In this document: positions 54,359-63,131 of the stretch, in pieces | How positions within the stretch are numbered: position 1 is the stretch's first letter | Layout: every line of letters begins with the position of its first letter | Source of the DNA: Cryobacterium frigoriphilum | GTDB taxonomy: Bacteria; Actinomycetota; Actinomycetes; Actinomycetales; Microbacteriaceae | Direction of reading: 5' to 3' | Assembly (NCBI RefSeq): GCF_004403305.1 | Contig: NZ_SOHE01000015.1 | Coordinates: 1 to 64,000 of the forward strand | DNA length: 64,000 nucleotides | Notes under the pieces: model-generated | Databases searched by the model: none | Seen by the model: only the letters and a program-made list of their open reading frames with translations | What the model was told of the DNA's origin: nothing | Position numbers and translations under genes: made by a program

Positions 54359-55261
54359 GTGTGTTCAACGTGTGGCTGTAGCGACGAGGCCGGAGTACGC
54401 GTCGCCGGGGTGCCTTTGCCCGGCCTGCAACTCATTGCGAACCCGAACCACGAGCACCCGCACGACCACCCGCACGACCAGGGCCGCTCACACTCCCACC
54501 CGCACAGCCACACTCCAGAGGCTGCGATCGACGCCGCGACCGCGACCTCGAGCGAAACGGTCGTGCTGGAGCAGAGTCTGCTTGCCCGAAACGATCTGCT
54601 CGCCGCCCGCAACCGCGGCTGGCTCGATGGCCGCGACATCCGTGCCGTCAACGTCATGAGTTCACCCGGATCGGGCAAGACGACCCTGCTCGTGCGCACC
54701 CTCGCCGATTGGGGACAGCGGATGCCGTTCGCCGTCGTCGAGGGCGACCAGGAGACCTCGATCGACGCCGACCGCATTCGGGCCACCGGTGTGCCCGTCG
54801 TGCAGATCAACACCGGGGCCGGCTGCCACCTTGACGCCGACATGCTCCAACACGCCCTGCGCGCCCTCGATCCCGACCCGGGATGCACGGTGCTCATCGA
54901 AAACGTCGGCAATCTCGTCTGCCCGGCCCTGTTCGACCTCGGCGAAGCCGCCAGGGTCGTCATCGTGTCGGTCACCGAGGGCGACGACAAACCTCGCAAA
55001 TACCCGCACATGTTCTCGGCGGCCGACCTTGTGGTGATCAACAAGAGCGACCTGCTTCCCTACGTTGAATTCGATGTCGAGCGCTGCGCAAACCAGGCTC
55101 GACAGCTGAATCCGAATGTTGACGTGCTGGTCGTATCCGCCACCACGGGCGCAGGCCTCGACGGTTGGTACGACTGGCTGACGCGCCCGCCCGGCACGAA
55201 CTCAGGCGACGTAACCCCAGGAGACACCGATGCCCAGCCACACAGCTACCAAACGTACTGA
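54359..55261 (+). CDS. hypB: Hydrogenase nickel incorporation GTPase HypB
   Basis: This 300-residue GTPase starts VCSTCGC (metal-binding CxxCxC), then a His/Asp-rich stretch at 31-51 for nickel storage, Walker A SSPGSGKTT at 101-109, EGDQETSIDADR, NTGAGCHLDADML, ENVGNLVCPALFDLGE and the base-specificity NKSD. GTG at 54359 is preceded by AAGGGA and puts the CxxCxC motif at the N-terminus. It overlaps the small subunit gene by 32 bases. Confidence 0.94.
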   Translation: MCSTCGCSDEAGVRVAGVPLPGLQLIANPNHEHPHDHPHDQGRSHSHPHSHTPEAAIDAATATSSETVVLEQSLLARNDLLAARNRGWLDGRDIRAVNVMSSPGSGKTTLLVRTLADWGQRMPFAVVEGDQETSIDADRIRATGVPVVQINTGAGCHLDADMLQHALRALDPDPGCTVLIENVGNLVCPALFDLGEAARVVIVSVTEGDDKPRKYPHMFSAADLVVINKSDLLPYVEFDVERCANQARQLNPNVDVLVVSATTGAGLDGWYDWLTRPPGTNSGDVTPGDTDAQPHSYQTY

Positions 55262-56306
55262 CCCGACCCCCGCGGAAGAGGCCCTGATCCACGTCTTGTG
55301 GATCAACGCCGGACTGAGTTGCGACGGCGACTCGGTCGCCCTCACCGCGGCGACCCAGCCGAGCATCGAAGAGATCGCCCTCGGCGCCCTTCCCGGCCTG
55401 CCGCACATCAGTATGCACTGGCCCCTCATCGACTTCGAGTGCGGCCCCGAGCACGGCGCCGACGACTTTCTGGAGTGGTTCCGCAAGGCCGACCGCGGCG
55501 AGCTCGAACCCTTCGTGCTGATCGTCGAGGGGTCGATCCCGAACGAAAAGCTGCACGCCGAGGGCGGCTACTGGAGCGGCTTCGGCAACAACCCCGAGAC
55601 CGGGCAGCCAATCACCACGAGCGAGTGGCTCGACCGCCTCGCCCCGAAGGCCACCGCCATCATCGCCGCCGGAACCTGCGCGACCTACGGCGGCATTCAC
55701 GCCATGGCCGGTAACCCGACCGGCGCGATGGGAGTGCCCGACTACCTCGGCTACGGCTGGACCAGCAAGGCGGGAATCCCGGTGGTGTGCGTGCCGGGCT
55801 GCCCGATCCAGCCGGATAACCTCTCGGAGACCATCACCTATCTGCTGTACCAGGCCACCGGGCAGGCGCCGATGATTCCGCTCGATGACAACCTGCGGCC
55901 GACCTGGCTGTTCGGCCACACCGTACACGAAGGATGTGACCGGGCCGGCTACTACGAGCAGGGCGACTTCGCGACCGAATACGGTTCGCCCAAGTGCATC
56001 GTGAAGCTCGGCTGCTGGGGGCCCGTCGTCAAGTGCAACGTGCCCAAGCGCGGCTGGATGAACGGCATCGGGGGCTGCCCGAACGTGGGCGGCATCTGCA
56101 TCGGCTGCACCATGCCGGGCTTTCCCGACAAGTTCATGCCCTTCATGGACGAACCGCCCGGCGGCAAGCTGTCGACGACGGCGATCATGCCCTACGGCAC
56201 CACGATTCGGGCGCTGCGAAAGATCACCGGCAACACCCTCGACACAGAACCCCGCTGGCGCCGGCCCGGCAGCAAACTGCTCACCGGCGCCGTTCGCACC
56301 TGGTAG
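55230..56306 (+). CDS. hhyS: Group 1h [NiFe]-hydrogenase small subunit
   Basis: This 358-residue Fe-S subunit carries electrons from the large subunit. The proximal cluster motif is NAGLSCDGDSVALTA, with Cys31 and Asp34, where other hydrogenases have two Cys. This 3Cys-1Asp arrangement marks the oxygen-tolerant, high-affinity group 1h. Other ligands lie in GTCATYGG, GCPIQPDNL, CIVKLGCWGPVVKCN and GGCPNVGGICIGCTMPGFPD. There is no Tat signal peptide, which is normal for this group. The gene overlaps hypB by 32 bases. Confidence 0.93.
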   Translation: MPSHTATKRTDPTPAEEALIHVLWINAGLSCDGDSVALTAATQPSIEEIALGALPGLPHISMHWPLIDFECGPEHGADDFLEWFRKADRGELEPFVLIVEGSIPNEKLHAEGGYWSGFGNNPETGQPITTSEWLDRLAPKATAIIAAGTCATYGGIHAMAGNPTGAMGVPDYLGYGWTSKAGIPVVCVPGCPIQPDNLSETITYLLYQATGQAPMIPLDDNLRPTWLFGHTVHEGCDRAGYYEQGDFATEYGSPKCIVKLGCWGPVVKCNVPKRGWMNGIGGCPNVGGICIGCTMPGFPDKFMPFMDEPPGGKLSTTAIMPYGTTIRALRKITGNTLDTEPRWRRPGSKLLTGAVRTW

Positions 56307-56354
56307 TCCCCACCCCACACCGATACCGGCCTGGCCACGCGAAAGGCGCCAGAT

Positions 56355-58151
56355 ATGACCTCGACATTGCCCACTCCCGCAACCCCCTCCGAGCGGGGGA
56401 ACGATTCCCTCGTCGAGATGAACTGGGACCCCATCACCCGCATCGTGGGGAGCCTGGGCATCTACACGAAGATCGACTTCGCGAACCGAGAGGTTGTGGA
56501 GTGCCACAGCACCTCGTCGATCTTTCGCGGCTATTCGATCTTCATGAAGGGCAAGGACCCGCGCGACGCGCACTTCATCACGAGCCGCATCTGCGGTATC
56601 TGCGGGGACAACCACGCCACCTGCTCGTGTTACGCCCAGAACATGGCCTACGGGGTCAAGCCGCCGAACCTCGGCGAGTGGATCGTGAACCTCGGCGAAG
56701 CGGCCGAGTACATGTTCGACCACAACATTTTTCAAGAGAACCTGGTCGGCGTGGACTACTGCGAGAGGATGGTGAAGGAGACCAACCCCGGGGTGCTCGC
56801 GCTCGCCGAGAACACCCGCGCCCCGCACGAGGGTGAGCACGGATACCGCACCATCGCCGACATCATGCGCAGCCTCAACCCCTTCACGGGCGAGTTCTAC
56901 CGCGAGGCGCTGCAGGTGAGCCGTTCCACGCGCGAAATGTTCTGCCTCATGGAGGGCCGCCACGTGCATCCGTCGACGCTGTATCCCGGCGGGGTCGGGA
57001 CCGTCGCGACGATCCAACTGATGACGGACTACATCACCCGCCTCATGCGCTACGTCGAGTTCATGAAAAAGGTCGTGCCCATGCACGACGACCTGTTCGA
57101 CTTCTTCTACGAGGCGTTGCCCGGCTACGAACAGGTCGGGCTGCGGCGCACGCTGCTCGGCTGCTGGGGCGCCTTCCAGGATCCCGAGTACTGCAACTTC
57201 GCCTACAAGGACATGACCGAGTGGGGACGCAAGATGTACGTCACCCCCGGCGTCGTCGTCGACGGCAAGCTCGTGACCACCGACCTGGTGCGCATCAACC
57301 TCGGCATCCGCATCATGCTCGGCTCCTCGTACTATCAGGACTGGACCGGGCAGGAAATGTTCGTCACCAAGGATCCGCTCGGCAACCCGGTCGACCGCCG
57401 GCATCCGTGGAACCAGCACACCAACCCGCAGCCGCAACGCCGCGACCTCGGCGATAAGTACAGCTGGGTCATGTCGCCGCGCTGGTTCGACGGCACCGAC
57501 AATCTCGCCCTCGACACCGGCGGCGGACCGCTCGCCCGGCTGTGGACGACGGCGCTCGCCGGGCTCGTCGACATCGGCTACATCAAGGCGACCGGCACGA
57601 GCGTGCAGATCGAGCTGCCCAAGACCGCGCTCAAGGGGCCGGTCAGCCTCGAGTGGACGATTCCACAGTGGAGCAACACGCTCGAACGCAACCGGGCGCG
57701 CACCTATTTTCAGGCCTACGCGGCCGCCGCTGCGCTGCACTTCGCCGAGAAGGCGCTCGAAGAGATTCGGGCCGGGCGCACCAAGACCTGGGAATCGTTC
57801 GAGGTGCCCGACGAAGCGGTGAGTTGCGGCTTTACCGAGGCGGTGCGCGGTGTGCTGAGCCACCACATGGTGATTCGGGACGGCAAGATCGCCAACTATC
57901 ACCCTTACCCGCCCACGCCGTGGAACGCGAGTCCCCGAGACTCCTCCGGCACGCCTGGGCCCTACGAAGACGCCGTGCAGGGCCAACCGATCTTTGAGGA
58001 GAATGATCGCGAGCACTTCAAGGGCATCGACATCATGCGCACCGTGCGCAGCTTCGACCCGTGTCTGCCGTGCGGGGTGCACATGTACCTCGGCGAGGGC
58101 AAGACCCTCGACGTGCTGCATTCCCCGACGCAGACCCTGACCGGCGAATAG
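56355..58151 (+). CDS. hhyL: Group 1h [NiFe]-hydrogenase large subunit
   Basis: This 598-residue catalytic subunit holds the Ni-Fe site. The L1 motif is RICGICGDNHATC (Cys80, Cys83) and the L2 motif is DPCLPCGVH (Cys570, Cys573). The 22 residues after His576 (MYLGEGKTLDV...) should be removed by the maturation protease encoded at 62205. ATG at 56355 is preceded by GAAAGG. The 48-base gap to hhyS suggests a common transcript. Enzymes of this group oxidise atmospheric H2. Confidence 0.94.
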   Translation: MTSTLPTPATPSERGNDSLVEMNWDPITRIVGSLGIYTKIDFANREVVECHSTSSIFRGYSIFMKGKDPRDAHFITSRICGICGDNHATCSCYAQNMAYGVKPPNLGEWIVNLGEAAEYMFDHNIFQENLVGVDYCERMVKETNPGVLALAENTRAPHEGEHGYRTIADIMRSLNPFTGEFYREALQVSRSTREMFCLMEGRHVHPSTLYPGGVGTVATIQLMTDYITRLMRYVEFMKKVVPMHDDLFDFFYEALPGYEQVGLRRTLLGCWGAFQDPEYCNFAYKDMTEWGRKMYVTPGVVVDGKLVTTDLVRINLGIRIMLGSSYYQDWTGQEMFVTKDPLGNPVDRRHPWNQHTNPQPQRRDLGDKYSWVMSPRWFDGTDNLALDTGGGPLARLWTTALAGLVDIGYIKATGTSVQIELPKTALKGPVSLEWTIPQWSNTLERNRARTYFQAYAAAAALHFAEKALEEIRAGRTKTWESFEVPDEAVSCGFTEAVRGVLSHHMVIRDGKIANYHPYPPTPWNASPRDSSGTPGPYEDAVQGQPIFEENDREHFKGIDIMRTVRSFDPCLPCGVHMYLGEGKTLDVLHSPTQTLTGE

Positions 58152-58157
58152 GCCGTC

Positions 58158-59156
58158 ATGAGCGAGGCGCGCTCGACCGTCAGCGCAAACACCGGTATCG
58201 CCACCCTGCTCGACGCGCTCGGTGCGGGCGGAATGCTCGCCCGGGAGCGCGCCGAAGAGCTCGTGCGCCAGGTGACCGACCTTTATGGCGAGGCCCTCGA
58301 ACACGTGCTCACGATCGCCGGTGAGACGGATGCCCATGGCATTCGCCCGGCTCCGGGCGGCACCGACGGGCTCGACCGCGCACCGGGTTCGCACTCGATG
58401 GTCGGCGCCCTCGTCGCGGATGAGCTGATCTCCGGGCTGCTGCTCGTGCACGGCCTGCACCCGCAGGACGCCCCGACCCGGGTGGCCGCGGCCCTCGAGA
58501 GCGTGCGGCCCTACCTCGGCTCACACGGCGGCGACGTACAGCTGCTCGGGCTGAGCGCCGACGGTGTGGTGCGGTTGCGCCTGCTCGGCAGCTGCAACGG
58601 ATGCCCCTCCTCCTCGGTCACCCTCAAGCTCGCCGTCGAAGACGCCATCGAACGGGCGGCTCCCGAGGTCACCCGAATCGACGTGGAGGAACCGGTGAAG
58701 GTGGCCGCGGTCATCCCGGTGGCGGCGCTGCGCATCCGCTTGGCCGATGCTCCGGACACCGCGGACGCACGGGCCGACCTCGGCGGCAGCTGGCAACCGG
58801 TGCCCGAACTGGCCGACCTCGACCCCGGCGAGGTTGCCGGCTTCGTCGTGGCCGGGGTGCCGATTCTGGCGACGCGCACCAGTTCAGACGTGTTCGTGTT
58901 TCGGGACCACTGCCCGCGCTGCGCGGCGTCGATGGCGGGGGCGACCCTGCAGCGGGCGCTCGCCGCGCCGGCCGGCGGCGGACTGCTGCGCTGCCCGACC
59001 TGCCGCAAACACTTCGACGTGCGCGCGGCCGGGGCGTGCATCGAGGACAAGGGAGTGCACCTGGATCCGCTGCCGCTACTCAGGCGTGACGGGGTGCCGA
59101 GCGTCGCCGTGCCGAGCCTCGTCGTGCCGAGCCTCGTCGGTGGGGTCTCCTCGTGA
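58158..59156 (+). CDS. NifU-like and Rieske-like fused iron-sulfur protein of the hydrogenase operon
   Basis: This 332-residue protein joins a NifU C-terminal domain (residues about 105-180, with Cys146 and Cys149 in GSCNGCPSS) to a Rieske-like domain (about 210-290). The Rieske ligand pattern is unusual: HCPRC (252 and 255) and CPTCRKH (279, 282, His285) instead of CxH and CxxH. It may pass electrons from the hydrogenase, as proposed for the Fe-S partner of mycobacterial group 1h enzymes, or bind zinc. The tail is a VPSLV repeat. Confidence 0.82.
   Translation: MSEARSTVSANTGIATLLDALGAGGMLARERAEELVRQVTDLYGEALEHVLTIAGETDAHGIRPAPGGTDGLDRAPGSHSMVGALVADELISGLLLVHGLHPQDAPTRVAAALESVRPYLGSHGGDVQLLGLSADGVVRLRLLGSCNGCPSSSVTLKLAVEDAIERAAPEVTRIDVEEPVKVAAVIPVAALRIRLADAPDTADARADLGGSWQPVPELADLDPGEVAGFVVAGVPILATRTSSDVFVFRDHCPRCAASMAGATLQRALAAPAGGGLLRCPTCRKHFDVRAAGACIEDKGVHLDPLPLLRRDGVPSVAVPSLVVPSLVGGVSS
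59094..59138 (+). repeat. Three 15-base repeats at the end of the NifU/Rieske gene
   Basis: GTGCCGAGCCTCGTC-type units at 59094, 59109 and 59124 encode VPSVA, VPSLV and VPSLV at the protein tail. Confidence 0.9.
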
Positions 59157-59956
59157 TTGACGCGCGCGCTGCCGGGCCGGCCGGTGCAACCGGGGGAGCC
59201 GCGGCCGAATCCGCGTTCGCGGTGCTGAGCCGAATCACCCGCAACCGCCCGGCCCGGAATACCGGGCCGCGCTGCGAGATGTGCGGGGAACCCATCGGTG
59301 ACCCGCACCAGCATGTGGTCGACGTCGACAGTCGGGCGATGATGTGCACCTGTCGGCCGTGCTACCTGCTCTTCACCGACGTGACCGCGCACCTGCGCTA
59401 CCGCTCGGTGCCCGATCGGTATCGTCGCTTCACCGACTTCGAGCTCGGGCCTGGCCAGTGGGACGAACTCGAGATCCCGGTTGGGCTCGCGTTCTTCTTC
59501 GAAAATTCGACGTCCGTGCAGAATTCACGATCGGCACGGACGATCGCGTTCTATCCGGGTCCGGCCGGTGCGACCGAGTCCGAGCTTGCGCTCGGGGCCT
59601 GGGACACCGTACGGGCACGCAATCCGGGCCTGGACATCGTGGCCCCCGATACCGAGGCGCTTCTCGTGCGGGCACCCGGAGCCGATGGTGTGGGACCGCG
59701 GGGCGCCGGGGGCGGCGCCGGGCGGTACGAGTGCTACCTCGTGCCGATCGACGCCTGCTACGAACTCGTCGGCGAGTTGCGGCGGGTGTGGCGCGGTTTC
59801 GACGGCGGCCAGGACGCCCGCGCACAGCTGACCGCCTTCTTCGACCGCGTGGCGGCGCGCAGCCGTCCCGCGCCGGCGGGGGCGGCATCCGCGGCCCGGA
59901 GCGTGGTCGGGGCAGGCACCGGCAGCACGAGCGGTCGGGGTGAGCGAGATGCTTGA
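59153..59956 (+). CDS. DUF5947-type hydrogenase-associated protein
   Basis: This 267-residue protein recurs next to group 1h hydrogenases. Residues about 40-85 hold a Cys/His cluster (CEMCGEPIGDPHQHVVDV, then MCTCRPCYLLF), which could bind zinc or Fe-S. The middle (RYRSVPDRYRRFTDFELG, WDELEIPVGLAFFF) forms a second domain and the C-terminus is low-complexity. It overlaps its neighbours by 4-8 bases. Its function is unknown; a role in assembly or electron transfer is inferred. Confidence 0.78.
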   Translation: MIDARAAGPAGATGGAAAESAFAVLSRITRNRPARNTGPRCEMCGEPIGDPHQHVVDVDSRAMMCTCRPCYLLFTDVTAHLRYRSVPDRYRRFTDFELGPGQWDELEIPVGLAFFFENSTSVQNSRSARTIAFYPGPAGATESELALGAWDTVRARNPGLDIVAPDTEALLVRAPGADGVGPRGAGGGAGRYECYLVPIDACYELVGELRRVWRGFDGGQDARAQLTAFFDRVAARSRPAPAGAASAARSVVGAGTGSTSGRGERDA

Positions 59957-60629
59957 CCTCGGCTTCTCCGTGCTCGAAATCACCCCCGAACCGTATGCCG
60001 CCGTGCCCCAGCTGACCGCGCGCCTGCGGCTGACCGAATCGACCGGCGCCATCGTTCACGCGATCGCGCTGCGCTCCCAGGTGCGCATCCATCCGCAGCG
60101 CCGCGCCTACAGTGCCGAGGAGGAGGCCGGTCTGCTCGACCTGTTCGGCGCCCGGGCCCGGTGGACGTCGACGCTGAAGTCCTTTCTGTGGCTGCAGTGC
60201 AGCACCACGGTGTCGGGCTTCACCGGGCAGACCGAAGTGGACCTGCCGCTCGTGTGCACCTATGACTTCGACGTGGCCGCCGCGAAGTACCTGCACGCGG
60301 TGCGGGACAGCACGGTGCCGCTCGAGCTGCTGTTCTCGGGCAGCGTCTTCACCCGCGGCGAGAAGGGGTTCGGTGTGGAGCAGGTGCCGTGGAACTGTGA
60401 GGCCGCCTACGCCCTGCCGGTGTCGGTCTGGCGTGAACTCATGGACCGCTACTTTCCACACGCCGGCTGGATCCGACTCGATCGGGACGTGCTCGGCGAC
60501 CTCGCCCACTACAAGGCATCGCTCGGGCTGACCTCGTGGGAAGCGGCGATCGCCACGCTGCTGGCCTGCGCCGAAGCGCAGGATTCTCCGAGCCGGCAGG
60601 ATGCGTCGGGCCGAGAGGTGCGCTCATGA
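59949..60629 (+). CDS. DUF6084-type hydrogenase-associated protein
   Basis: This 226-residue protein is a companion of the DUF5947 protein in group 1h operons. It is beta-rich with ARLRLTESTGAIVHAIALRSQVRIHPQRR, DLFGARARWTSTLKSFLW and FSGSVFTRGEKGFGVEQVPW. ATG at 59949 gives MLDLGFSVLEITPEPYA, like other family N-termini; GTG at 59940 would add three residues. No catalytic motif is visible. Confidence 0.78.
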   Translation: MLDLGFSVLEITPEPYAAVPQLTARLRLTESTGAIVHAIALRSQVRIHPQRRAYSAEEEAGLLDLFGARARWTSTLKSFLWLQCSTTVSGFTGQTEVDLPLVCTYDFDVAAAKYLHAVRDSTVPLELLFSGSVFTRGEKGFGVEQVPWNCEAAYALPVSVWRELMDRYFPHAGWIRLDRDVLGDLAHYKASLGLTSWEAAIATLLACAEAQDSPSRQDASGREVRS

Positions 60630-62089
60630 CCGGCGGCCGGCACCCTGGCCTCACCCTCGCCCGCGCCGTGGCCGACGCGGTGCTCTACGAGGGCTACCTG
60701 CTCTACCCCTACCGCGCGTCGGCGCAGAAGAACCAGGCCCGCTGGCAGTTCGGCATTCTGGGGCCACCCGGTGCCGCCGCAGCCGGAGTCGGCGAAGAAC
60801 CCCAGATGCTGACCGATGCCCTGCTGCGGGTCGCGCCGTCGGCATCCGCTGCCCGGCCGGGCGCCGTCACCGTTTCGGTCTGCGTGCGCTTTCTGCAGCT
60901 GCAAACCCGCACCGTGGAACGGGCCGTGGCCGACGGAAACGACTTCGAGCCGGTCTCCGAGTTGCAGGTGAACGGTGCGCGCTGGCTGAGCTGGGACGAA
61001 GCCGTGCCGTGCGAACTCGAGCTCGGCCCGTTCGCCCTGGAACAGCTGGAACGCGGGCTGACCGTGCCCCTGTCGGTTCCCGCCGGCGAAGACCTGGAGT
61101 GGCTGCCCGACTCGGGCTCCTCCGAAAAATCTGGCCGACCCGGCGCGGCACCGGGTCGGCTGGTGCGTCGCCGCCGCGCGCTGAGCGGCTCCCTGCGGCT
61201 GACGGCCGAGGCGCTGTCCGACCAGCCTCTCGGCGGCGACCTGCTGCTGCGCCTGCGGGTCGCGGTCGAAAACGTGGCGGCGGGCGTTCCGTCCGTGAAA
61301 GCGGATGCCGTCGCCACCTCGTTCATCGGCACGCACCTGCTGGTGACCTGCGAAAACGCGGGTTTCGTGTCCGTGCTCGACCCGCCCGTCGAAGCGCAGG
61401 CATCCGCCGCCGAGTGTGTGCACGAGCGCTGCTGGCCCGTGCTCGCGGGGCCGGAAGGGCAGGATGACGTGCTGCTGGCGTCGCCGATCATTCTCTACGA
61501 CCACCCCTCGGTCGCGCCGGAGAGCGCAGTCGCCCTGTTCGACTCGACCGAGATCGACGAGATCCTCACGCTGCGGGTGCTGACGCTGACAGAGGAAGAA
61601 AAAGCCGAGGCGCGGGTCACCGACCCACGAGCCGCGGCCATCATCGACCGCTGCGAGGCGCTGACCGTCGATGAGCTCGAGAAGCTGCACGGAGCGCTGC
61701 GCAGCCCCCGCGTCTTCGAGGGTGCGGCCGCGTTCGAAATCGAAGACCCGGGGGACGTGCCCTGGTGGAGCCCCGAAGCCGACGAGAGTGTGAGACCCGA
61801 CCAGGACGTCGTTGTCATCGACGGCGTGCCCGTCGCCCGCGGCAGCCGGGTGCGCCTGCATCCCCGCCGCCACGCCGATGCGCAGGACCTGTTCTCGGCC
61901 GGCGAGATCGCCCTCGTGGCCGGGGTACATTTCGATGTCGACGGCAGTACCCACGTCGCGGTCACCCTCGAGATCGATCCCGCGGCCGACCTACACGACT
62001 GGTTCGGCCGCTACCTCTACTTCGCGCCCGACGAGCTCGAACCCCTCGAGCCCCCCGACGCGGATTTTCAGCAGAAAGGAAGGCCATGA
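60626..62089 (+). CDS. Hydrogenase-operon protein of unknown function, 487 residues
   Basis: This large soluble protein begins with ARAVADAVLYEGYLLYPYRASAQKNQARWQFG, a conserved opening of proteins near actinobacterial hydrogenases. Later parts include SWDEAVPCELELGPFAL, LRVAVENVAAG, MLASPIILYDHPSVAPESA-like LLASPIILYDHPSVAPE and EEKAEARVTDPRAAAIIDRCEAL. Near the C-terminus a loop reads VAGVHFDVDGSTHVAVTLE. I know no function. ATG at 60626 overlaps the previous stop. Confidence 0.75.
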   Translation: MTGGRHPGLTLARAVADAVLYEGYLLYPYRASAQKNQARWQFGILGPPGAAAAGVGEEPQMLTDALLRVAPSASAARPGAVTVSVCVRFLQLQTRTVERAVADGNDFEPVSELQVNGARWLSWDEAVPCELELGPFALEQLERGLTVPLSVPAGEDLEWLPDSGSSEKSGRPGAAPGRLVRRRRALSGSLRLTAEALSDQPLGGDLLLRLRVAVENVAAGVPSVKADAVATSFIGTHLLVTCENAGFVSVLDPPVEAQASAAECVHERCWPVLAGPEGQDDVLLASPIILYDHPSVAPESAVALFDSTEIDEILTLRVLTLTEEEKAEARVTDPRAAAIIDRCEALTVDELEKLHGALRSPRVFEGAAAFEIEDPGDVPWWSPEADESVRPDQDVVVIDGVPVARGSRVRLHPRRHADAQDLFSAGEIALVAGVHFDVDGSTHVAVTLEIDPAADLHDWFGRYLYFAPDELEPLEPPDADFQQKGRP

Positions 62090-62205
62090 AATTCATCGGA
62101 GGCGTGACGGTCTTCGTGCTCGCCGCGAGCGCGGCCGTCGCCGTGGTCGTGGGAATACGCTCGATCCCGGACCTTCAGCGGTACCTGAAGATGCGCGAGA
62201 TGTAG
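62086..62205 (+). CDS. DUF6893-type single-helix membrane microprotein
   Basis: This 39-residue peptide is one membrane helix (residues about 5-27, GGVTVFVLAASAAVAVVVGI) with a basic tail RSIPDLQRYLKMREM. ATG at 62086 overlaps the 487-residue gene and the stop overlaps the protease start, so it is translationally coupled. Similar tiny proteins stand at this place in other group 1h operons. It may tie the hydrogenase to the membrane. Confidence 0.8.
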   Translation: MKFIGGVTVFVLAASAAVAVVVGIRSIPDLQRYLKMREM

Positions 62206-62726
62206 TGCCGGCCCGGATTCTGGTGGCCGGAGTCGGCAACATCTTTCTGAGCGACGATGGCTTCGGCCCCGAGGTCGCACGGCAATTCATGACGGATGCC
62301 GCCGCCTCACTCCCGGGCGTGCGCGTCGTCGACTACGGAATCCGCGGCATTCACCTGGTTTACGACCTGCTCGACGGCGTCGACCAGCTGGTTCTCGTGG
62401 ATGCGCTGCCGGCGCGCGGTGCACGGGCGGCGGCCGGCGGCATCCGGGTGCTGCAGATTCGGCCGGAAGACGTGACCGGCCGCTCTGACCGAGGCGCCGG
62501 CACCCCCGACGCCCACAGCATGGATCCGCTCGCGGCGCTCGACGGCCTGCACGCGCTCGGTGGCGCGCTGCCGCTCACCTATCTGGTGGGCTGCGTCGCC
62601 CGGGATACCGCGGAGGGGATGGGCCTCAGCGACGAGGTCGCGGCGTCCGTTCCCGAAGCGCTTGCCGCGGTGCGGGCGTTGATCAGCTTGCAGAATCAGA
62701 ATCAGAGCGAGAGCGGAGGCGAATGA
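62205..62726 (+). CDS. Hydrogenase maturation protease
   Basis: This 173-residue HyaD/HycI-type endopeptidase has GVGNIFLSDDGFG at 9-21 (nickel-sensing Asp/Asn), VDYGIRGIHLVYDL, LVDALPA and the late PDAHSMDPLAAL (His ligand). It should cut the large subunit after His576. GTG at 62205 overlaps the small membrane gene stop by 1 base. Confidence 0.92.
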   Translation: MPARILVAGVGNIFLSDDGFGPEVARQFMTDAAASLPGVRVVDYGIRGIHLVYDLLDGVDQLVLVDALPARGARAAAGGIRVLQIRPEDVTGRSDRGAGTPDAHSMDPLAALDGLHALGGALPLTYLVGCVARDTAEGMGLSDEVAASVPEALAAVRALISLQNQNQSESGGE

Positions 62727-63013
62727 TGTGCTTGGGAATTCCGGGACGGGTAGTTGAGCGGGTGGAGGGTTTCGGTGACCAGCTGGCGCTCGTGACGGTC
62801 GCGGGCGTGCCGCGGCGCATCAATGTCGGCCTGCTCGACGACGGCGCGTTCGAGGTGGGCAGCTGGGTGATCATTCACATGGGTTTCGCACTCGAGGTGG
62901 TCGACGAGACGGCCGCCGACCAGGCCCGGGAGGGGCTCGAACTGCTCGGGCGCGCCGATCCGGGGCCCGGTGCCACCGATTCTGCCGACCGGTCGGACCT
63001 CGACACGAACTAG
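62726..63013 (+). CDS. hypC: Hydrogenase assembly chaperone HypC
   Basis: This 95-residue HypC begins MCLGIPGRV. Cys2 must be near the N-terminus to bind the Fe(CN)2CO unit, so the second of two adjacent ATG codons (62726) is chosen. It contains RINVGLLDDGAFEVGSWVIIHMGFALEVVDE. The C-terminal ~20 residues are an acidic tail. HypD, its partner, is not in the window. Confidence 0.92.
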   Translation: MCLGIPGRVVERVEGFGDQLALVTVAGVPRRINVGLLDDGAFEVGSWVIIHMGFALEVVDETAADQAREGLELLGRADPGPGATDSADRSDLDTN

Positions 63014-63071
63014 CCGGGCCGGGCGCGGGGCCTGATTTCGGCCAACGGGTGCCGTGGGTGTAGCGTAGCTT

Positions 63072-63090
63072 AACGAGAAACGTTCTCATT
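63072..63090. promoter_or_regulatory. Zur-like palindromic operator
   Basis: AACGAGAAACGTTCTCATT fits the pattern AAnGAnAAnCnTTnTCnTT with two mismatched pairs. The actinobacterial Zur consensus (TGAxAATCATTxTCA) has the same core layout. It lies 42 bases before the surface-protein start, where a repressor would act. Confidence 0.65.
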
Positions 63091-63131
63091 AAGCGCGGCG
63101 ACCGAGCCGCGCACGCCACTGGAAAGGCACC

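Noticed and set aside
55038-58460. A very long open frame (over 1100 codons) on the minus strand opposite the hydrogenase genes
   Set aside because: It is antisense to hypB, hhyS and hhyL, which have clear family motifs. The translation is low-complexity (Arg, Gly, His, Val rich) as expected from third-position GC of the opposite strand.
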